Origin: an uncultured Bacilli bacterium
GTDB lineage: Bacteria; Bacillota_I; Bacilli_A; RF39; UBA660
NCBI GenBank assembly: GCA_948750805.1
Contig: CAPZYV010000007.1
Location: 8,581 to 16,826 of the forward strand
DNA: 8,246 nucleotides
Direction: 5' to 3'
Translations under genes and position numbers: made by a program
Shown here: positions 5,842 to 8,246 of the stretch, piece by piece
Layout of the letters: every line of letters starts with the position of its first letter
Numbering within the stretch: the first letter of the stretch is position 1
The notes under the pieces: generated by a model
The model's input: the letters and a program-made list of their open reading frames with translations, nothing else
Told to the model about the DNA's origin: nothing
Databases searched by the model: none

Positions 5842-5853
5842 AGAGACTTATCA

Positions 5854-6159
5854 TCATGCTCTTTTAAAGTCTTCTTTTTTAATTGATAATTTACTTATCT
5901 CAGCTAAATAATACACTAAATCCTCTACTTCAGGAGCTCTATTTCCTTGATATTTCTTTTCTAATGCTTGTGCCATGAGAAGAGTATTATAAATATAATA
6001 ACTATCTATTTCGCTTAATTCGTCTTTAGCTTGTAATAAAGAACTAAGAGCACAATTTACACATATTATTTGTTCTAACCATTTATGATTTCCTTCTAAA
6101 ACCCGTGCCATTTTATTATAATTACGAATAAACATAGCTACGTTAATATTATTATTCAT
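5854..6159 (-). CDS. Small protein of unknown function between truA and the OLE-like RNA
   Basis: A 101-residue, soluble-looking protein that I do not recognise. It lacks a signal peptide or membrane helix and appears mostly helical, with a central HKWLEQIICVNCALSSLLQAKDELSEID stretch (in short: two cysteines at 33 and 36 as CVNC, then an amphipathic helix) and a Lys-rich end. One CxxC alone is weak evidence for metal binding. It is very likely expressed: AAGGAG sits within the last codons of truA, 6 nt before the ATG, and the truA stop abuts its start (TAAATG), so the two are translationally coupled. The end is unusual in having three consecutive in-frame stops, TGA TGA TAA, directly before the promoter of the RNA gene. 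A role with truA or with the RNA is possible by position only. Confidence 0.75.
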   Translation of the reverse strand: MNNNINVAMFIRNYNKMARVLEGNHKWLEQIICVNCALSSLLQAKDELSEIDSYYIYNTLLMAQALEKKYQGNRAPEVEDLVYYLAEISKLSIKKEDFKRA

Positions 6160-6894
6160 TTATATATCTCCTTTATAATAAATCTTATTTAAATATAAAC
6201 CTGATGCATCAGCGGTACTAAATCTTTTATTTTTAGTAGGATTATTTAAAGCTTCCTCTATATCTTTTATGCTTACCCTTTTACTGCTTACATCTAACAT
6301 AGCACCTACTAAATTTCTTACCATATAACGATAAAAACTTTTACCACTAAATTTAATTTCTAAAATATTTTTTCTTTTTTTAAACTTAATATTATAAATA
6401 ATACAATCATAATTGGTTCTGGTACCACCTACAAAATTTTGAAAATTATGAATACCTATAAAAAGTTTGGAACATTTTTTCATTTCTTTAAGACATAACT
6501 TATACTCAGGTTCATAATAATAATCTTTTTTGAGAGGGTCATATTTTCCTAAATTAATTTTATATATATATTCTTTTTTTAATGTACTAAATCTGGCATG
6601 AAAATCTTCATTTACAACTTTGACATTAGTTATGTATACATAAGGTTTTACTAAACTATTGAGAGCTTTTTGAAGTTTTAATGGTTCAATATTAATATCT
6701 AAATCAAATGTAGCTTTTTGGTCCAAAGCATGAACACCTCTGTCTGTTCTTCCAGCTCCTTTTATATTAACTTTCTTTTTATTGATTATAGATAAAGCTT
6801 CTTCTATTTTCTTTTGAACTGTTTCTTTTTCTTTTAATCTTTGAAAACCATAAAATTTTGAGCCATCATATTTTATACTTATTAGATAGTGCAT
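6160..6894 (-). CDS. truA: tRNA pseudouridine(38-40) synthase TruA
   Basis: At 244 residues this is the usual TruA length. The N-terminus MHYLISIKYDGSKFYGFQR and the catalytic block GAGRTDRGVHALDQ (46-59) are diagnostic; D51 is the nucleophilic aspartate that attacks the target uridine. Further family segments are FHARFSTLKKEYIYKI, GIHNFQNFVGG, and FSGKSFYRYMVRNLVGAML near the C-terminus. The enzyme converts uridines 38-40 of the tRNA anticodon arm to pseudouridine. The start at 6894 has GGGTGAG a few bases upstream, lying over the end of the preceding gene (2-nt gap). In Bacillus-type genomes truA follows ecfT and precedes rplM-rpsI; here it follows the degenerate EcfA2-like gene directly and is separated from rplM by the OLE-like unit. 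Confidence 0.97.
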   Translation of the reverse strand: MHYLISIKYDGSKFYGFQRLKEKETVQKKIEEALSIINKKKVNIKGAGRTDRGVHALDQKATFDLDINIEPLKLQKALNSLVKPYVYITNVKVVNEDFHARFSTLKKEYIYKINLGKYDPLKKDYYYEPEYKLCLKEMKKCSKLFIGIHNFQNFVGGTRTNYDCIIYNIKFKKRKNILEIKFSGKSFYRYMVRNLVGAMLDVSSKRVSIKDIEEALNNPTKNKRFSTADASGLYLNKIYYKGDI

Positions 6895-6896
6895 AA

Positions 6897-7514
6897 TTAC
6901 TCACCCTTTATTCTATAAATAGCTTTAAGTAAGTCTAAAACATCTTTGTAATCCTCAATTTTTATATTTTTTTTGTGCATTAAATCAATAAAATTTATTA
7001 TTTCTGGTTTATCAACAATACGAGATAATTTAAAATAATCACTTTTATTAAAAGTATTAATATTTTCTTCTTTATCAATATAAAATATTTCATTCGCTAT
7101 ATCCCATAAAAAAGTTATATCATTGGTATATATAATAATGGTTTTATTATAATCAACACTTAATTTTTTAAATAAACGTTTATAGTTTTCTTTCTCTTTA
7201 TGTGTTAGTCCTTTTTCAAAGTAATCTAAAACTAAATATGGTTTATTTTCTATTAATGCATTTGCTAAAATTATTTTTTTAGTTTCTGCTTCACTTAATT
7301 CATCGACGTTTTTTTCGAGATAACTATCATTTAACATAACCATTTTAAGAGCATTACTAGCTTTCTGGTTATTTAAAAAACTAGAAACTTTGCCACTAAA
7401 TTTAAATTCTGTTACTAAAGAATAGTTTATGTTATTAGCTGTTACTTTGGTATTTCCAACTAAACCATATATTTTACCTATTTCTTTATTTTCCATTATT
7501 CTTGCTATTTCCAT
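6897..7514 (-). CDS. Degenerate EcfA2-type ABC ATPase-like protein, probably without ATPase activity
   Basis: A 205-residue protein that aligns along its length with EcfA2 (CbiO-type) ATPases of energy-coupling-factor vitamin transporters, but is shorter than the usual 280 or so. The Walker A site GHTGSGKST is reduced to GNTKVTANN (20-28), losing the phosphate-binding Lys and Ser/Thr. The signature is LSEAE (73-77) for LSGGQ. Walker B keeps D97 (LVLDYF) but has Tyr98 for the catalytic Glu, and the H-loop THD is TND (130-132). The C-terminal EcfA2 segment (DKPEIINF...ILDLLKAIYR-like, about 168-202) is retained. The reading frame is intact, so this is not a simple pseudogene. It overlaps the previous gene by 10 nt and sits 2 nt before truA. 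The first ATG (7514) has only a weak ribosome site; M7 is an alternative start. A structural or regulatory pseudo-ATPase is my inference. Confidence 0.78.
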   Translation of the reverse strand: MEIARIMENKEIGKIYGLVGNTKVTANNINYSLVTEFKFSGKVSSFLNNQKASNALKMVMLNDSYLEKNVDELSEAETKKIILANALIENKPYLVLDYFEKGLTHKEKENYKRLFKKLSVDYNKTIIIYTNDITFLWDIANEIFYIDKEENINTFNKSDYFKLSRIVDKPEIINFIDLMHKKNIKIEDYKDVLDLLKAIYRIKGE

Positions 7515-8107
7515 ATATCATCAACCAGACTTTCATTATTTAAATAAATTTTATCAATAATTCCATAATATTTTAAACCACTTGAGAGTTCAATGATAAA
7601 TGGTAATTTGAATCCTAATTTTTTTAGAATTCTTTCTTCTTTTAATACTAGAGATGTTTTTCCTTCTACTATTACTTCATTATTATGAATTACAATTAAA
7701 TATGGGAATAATAAAGTTTCTTCACTATCAGAGGTATAATTTATAATTCTTTTGTTAGTTCTTTTTAAATATAAAATTACTTTTTCTCTAAAATCAGCAT
7801 CTAAAAAGGTTAAAACATTTAAAAAGACAAATACTTTTTTGGTAGTTACTAAATTACCTAATATGATTATTTTTAATTCATCTAATTTTGTTAAAACTTT
7901 TTTATGTAATAAATAGTTGCAGTTAAATAAATTTAGAATATCAGGTCTAATATCTGCTAAATTAAAATGAGCAAATTTATCTATTACAACACAATCATTA
8001 TTTATAAATGCTATAGCATCTTTAGTATAATTATATTCACTAGTATATAATATGGTTGTGTCTGTATCATAGATTGTTTTATTATTTATTTCTAATAATT
8101 CTTTCAT
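7505..8107 (-). CDS. Degenerate EcfA1-type ABC ATPase-like protein, probably without ATPase activity
   Basis: A 200-residue protein whose second half aligns without gaps to EcfA1 ATPases. The signature region is LTKLD (72-76) for LSGGQ, the Walker B acidic pair is replaced by L96 and N97, the D-loop keeps LTFLD (99-103), and the H-loop THD is TSD (125-127). The C-terminal GK..LVL.EERILKKLGFKLPFIIEL and ESLVDDIW (192-199) segments match the EcfA1 tail, where LPF..EL and EELVDALW are common. No Walker A motif is present, and the N-terminal half is about 70 residues shorter than in active relatives. The gene starts the cluster, overlaps the EcfA2-like gene by 10 nt, and occupies the ecfA1 position of the conserved ecfA1-ecfA2-ecfT-truA order. 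Assignment depends on the C-terminal match and synteny; nucleotide hydrolysis is not expected. ATG 8107 has a GTGGTGA-type ribosome site 8 nt upstream. Confidence 0.72.
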   Translation of the reverse strand: MKELLEINNKTIYDTDTTILYTSEYNYTKDAIAFINNDCVVIDKFAHFNLADIRPDILNLFNCNYLLHKKVLTKLDELKIIILGNLVTTKKVFVFLNVLTFLDADFREKVILYLKRTNKRIINYTSDSEETLLFPYLIVIHNNEVIVEGKTSLVLKEERILKKLGFKLPFIIELSSGLKYYGIIDKIYLNNESLVDDIWK

Positions 8108-8127
8108 GTATTTTCACCACTTGAACT

Positions 8128-8156
8128 ATAATACCAAATTATTAAGTATTTTTAAA
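8128..8156 (-). promoter_or_regulatory. Possible promoter of the EcfA-like/truA cluster
   Basis: The minus strand has TGGTATTAT, an extended -10 with TATTAT at 8133-8128, and TTTAAA (8156-8151) 17 nt upstream as a weak -35. Start of transcription would be about 8121, leaving a leader of roughly a dozen bases. The remaining bases to the window end (8157-8246) are A/T-rich and hold no gene I can support; several frames contain the tail of a possible upstream gene, none recognisable. Confidence 0.5.
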
Positions 8157-8246
8157 GGAAAATTTTTTGTGACCTTTTTAAATTGAAATAAGATAAAATA
8201 TAAATTATAATATCGTTACGCAGCAAAGATAAAGATAATCCATAGA

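Noticed and set aside
5851..5856. TGA read as tryptophan (Mycoplasma/Spiroplasma code)
   Set aside because: The tryptophan codons checked are TGG, and the only relevant TGA codons are tandem stops followed immediately by TAA, so the standard code explains the data.
6897..8107. The two EcfA-like genes as frameshifted pseudogenes
   Set aside because: Both frames are continuous over about 200 codons, overlap in a normal operon manner and keep conserved C-terminal segments; only catalytic motifs are altered.

Overview
This is an AT-rich window (A+T clearly dominant in genes and gaps alike) in which every supported gene lies on the minus strand, so transcription runs from high to low coordinates. 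Gene order, Shine-Dalgarno sites, sigma-A-type promoters and protein families point to a low-GC Firmicute of the Bacilli/Erysipelotrichia/RF39 (Tenericutes-like) kind. The stop codons are TAA, TAG and one TGA, and the tryptophan codons checked are TGG, so the standard bacterial code appears to be used rather than the Mycoplasma code.

Reading in the direction of transcription, the window starts with two overlapping genes (8107 to 6897) that look like the EcfA1 and EcfA2 ATPases of an energy-coupling-factor transporter but have lost the ATPase motifs. They are followed by truA (tRNA pseudouridine synthase) and an unrecognised 101-residue protein. In Bacillus and relatives the usual order is rplQ-ecfA1-ecfA2-ecfT-truA-rplM-rpsI. 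The same skeleton is visible here, but ecfT is absent, both ATPases are degenerate, and a block has been placed between truA and rplM.

That block is the most striking part of the window. About 600 bases without a protein gene (5217 to 5853) are visibly richer in G+C than their surroundings, carry several perfect stems, and have their own extended -10 promoter. Directly downstream, on the same strand, lies a 196-residue four-helix membrane protein that I recognise as resembling OapA. I interpret the pair as OLE RNA (Ornate, Large, Extremophilic RNA) plus its membrane protein partner.

Next comes rplM-rpsI, with a consensus promoter, a candidate L13-type leader and a strong intrinsic terminator. 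A further transcription unit then encodes two adjacent integral-membrane proteins of the prenol kinase (VTE5/SEC59-like) and prenyl-phosphate kinase (VTE6/DUF92) families, which together could convert a free isoprenoid alcohol to its diphosphate. The last unit is mnmE, a GNAT acetyltransferase and the 5' end of mnmG. MnmE and MnmG form the complex that modifies the wobble uridine of certain tRNAs, and the acetyltransferase is inserted between their genes.

So the window combines translation housekeeping (truA, rplM, rpsI, mnmE, mnmG) with three less ordinary items: an OLE RNA/OapA unit in a ribosomal-protein neighbourhood, a pair of apparently inactive ECF ATPases, and a two-step isoprenoid-alcohol kinase operon.
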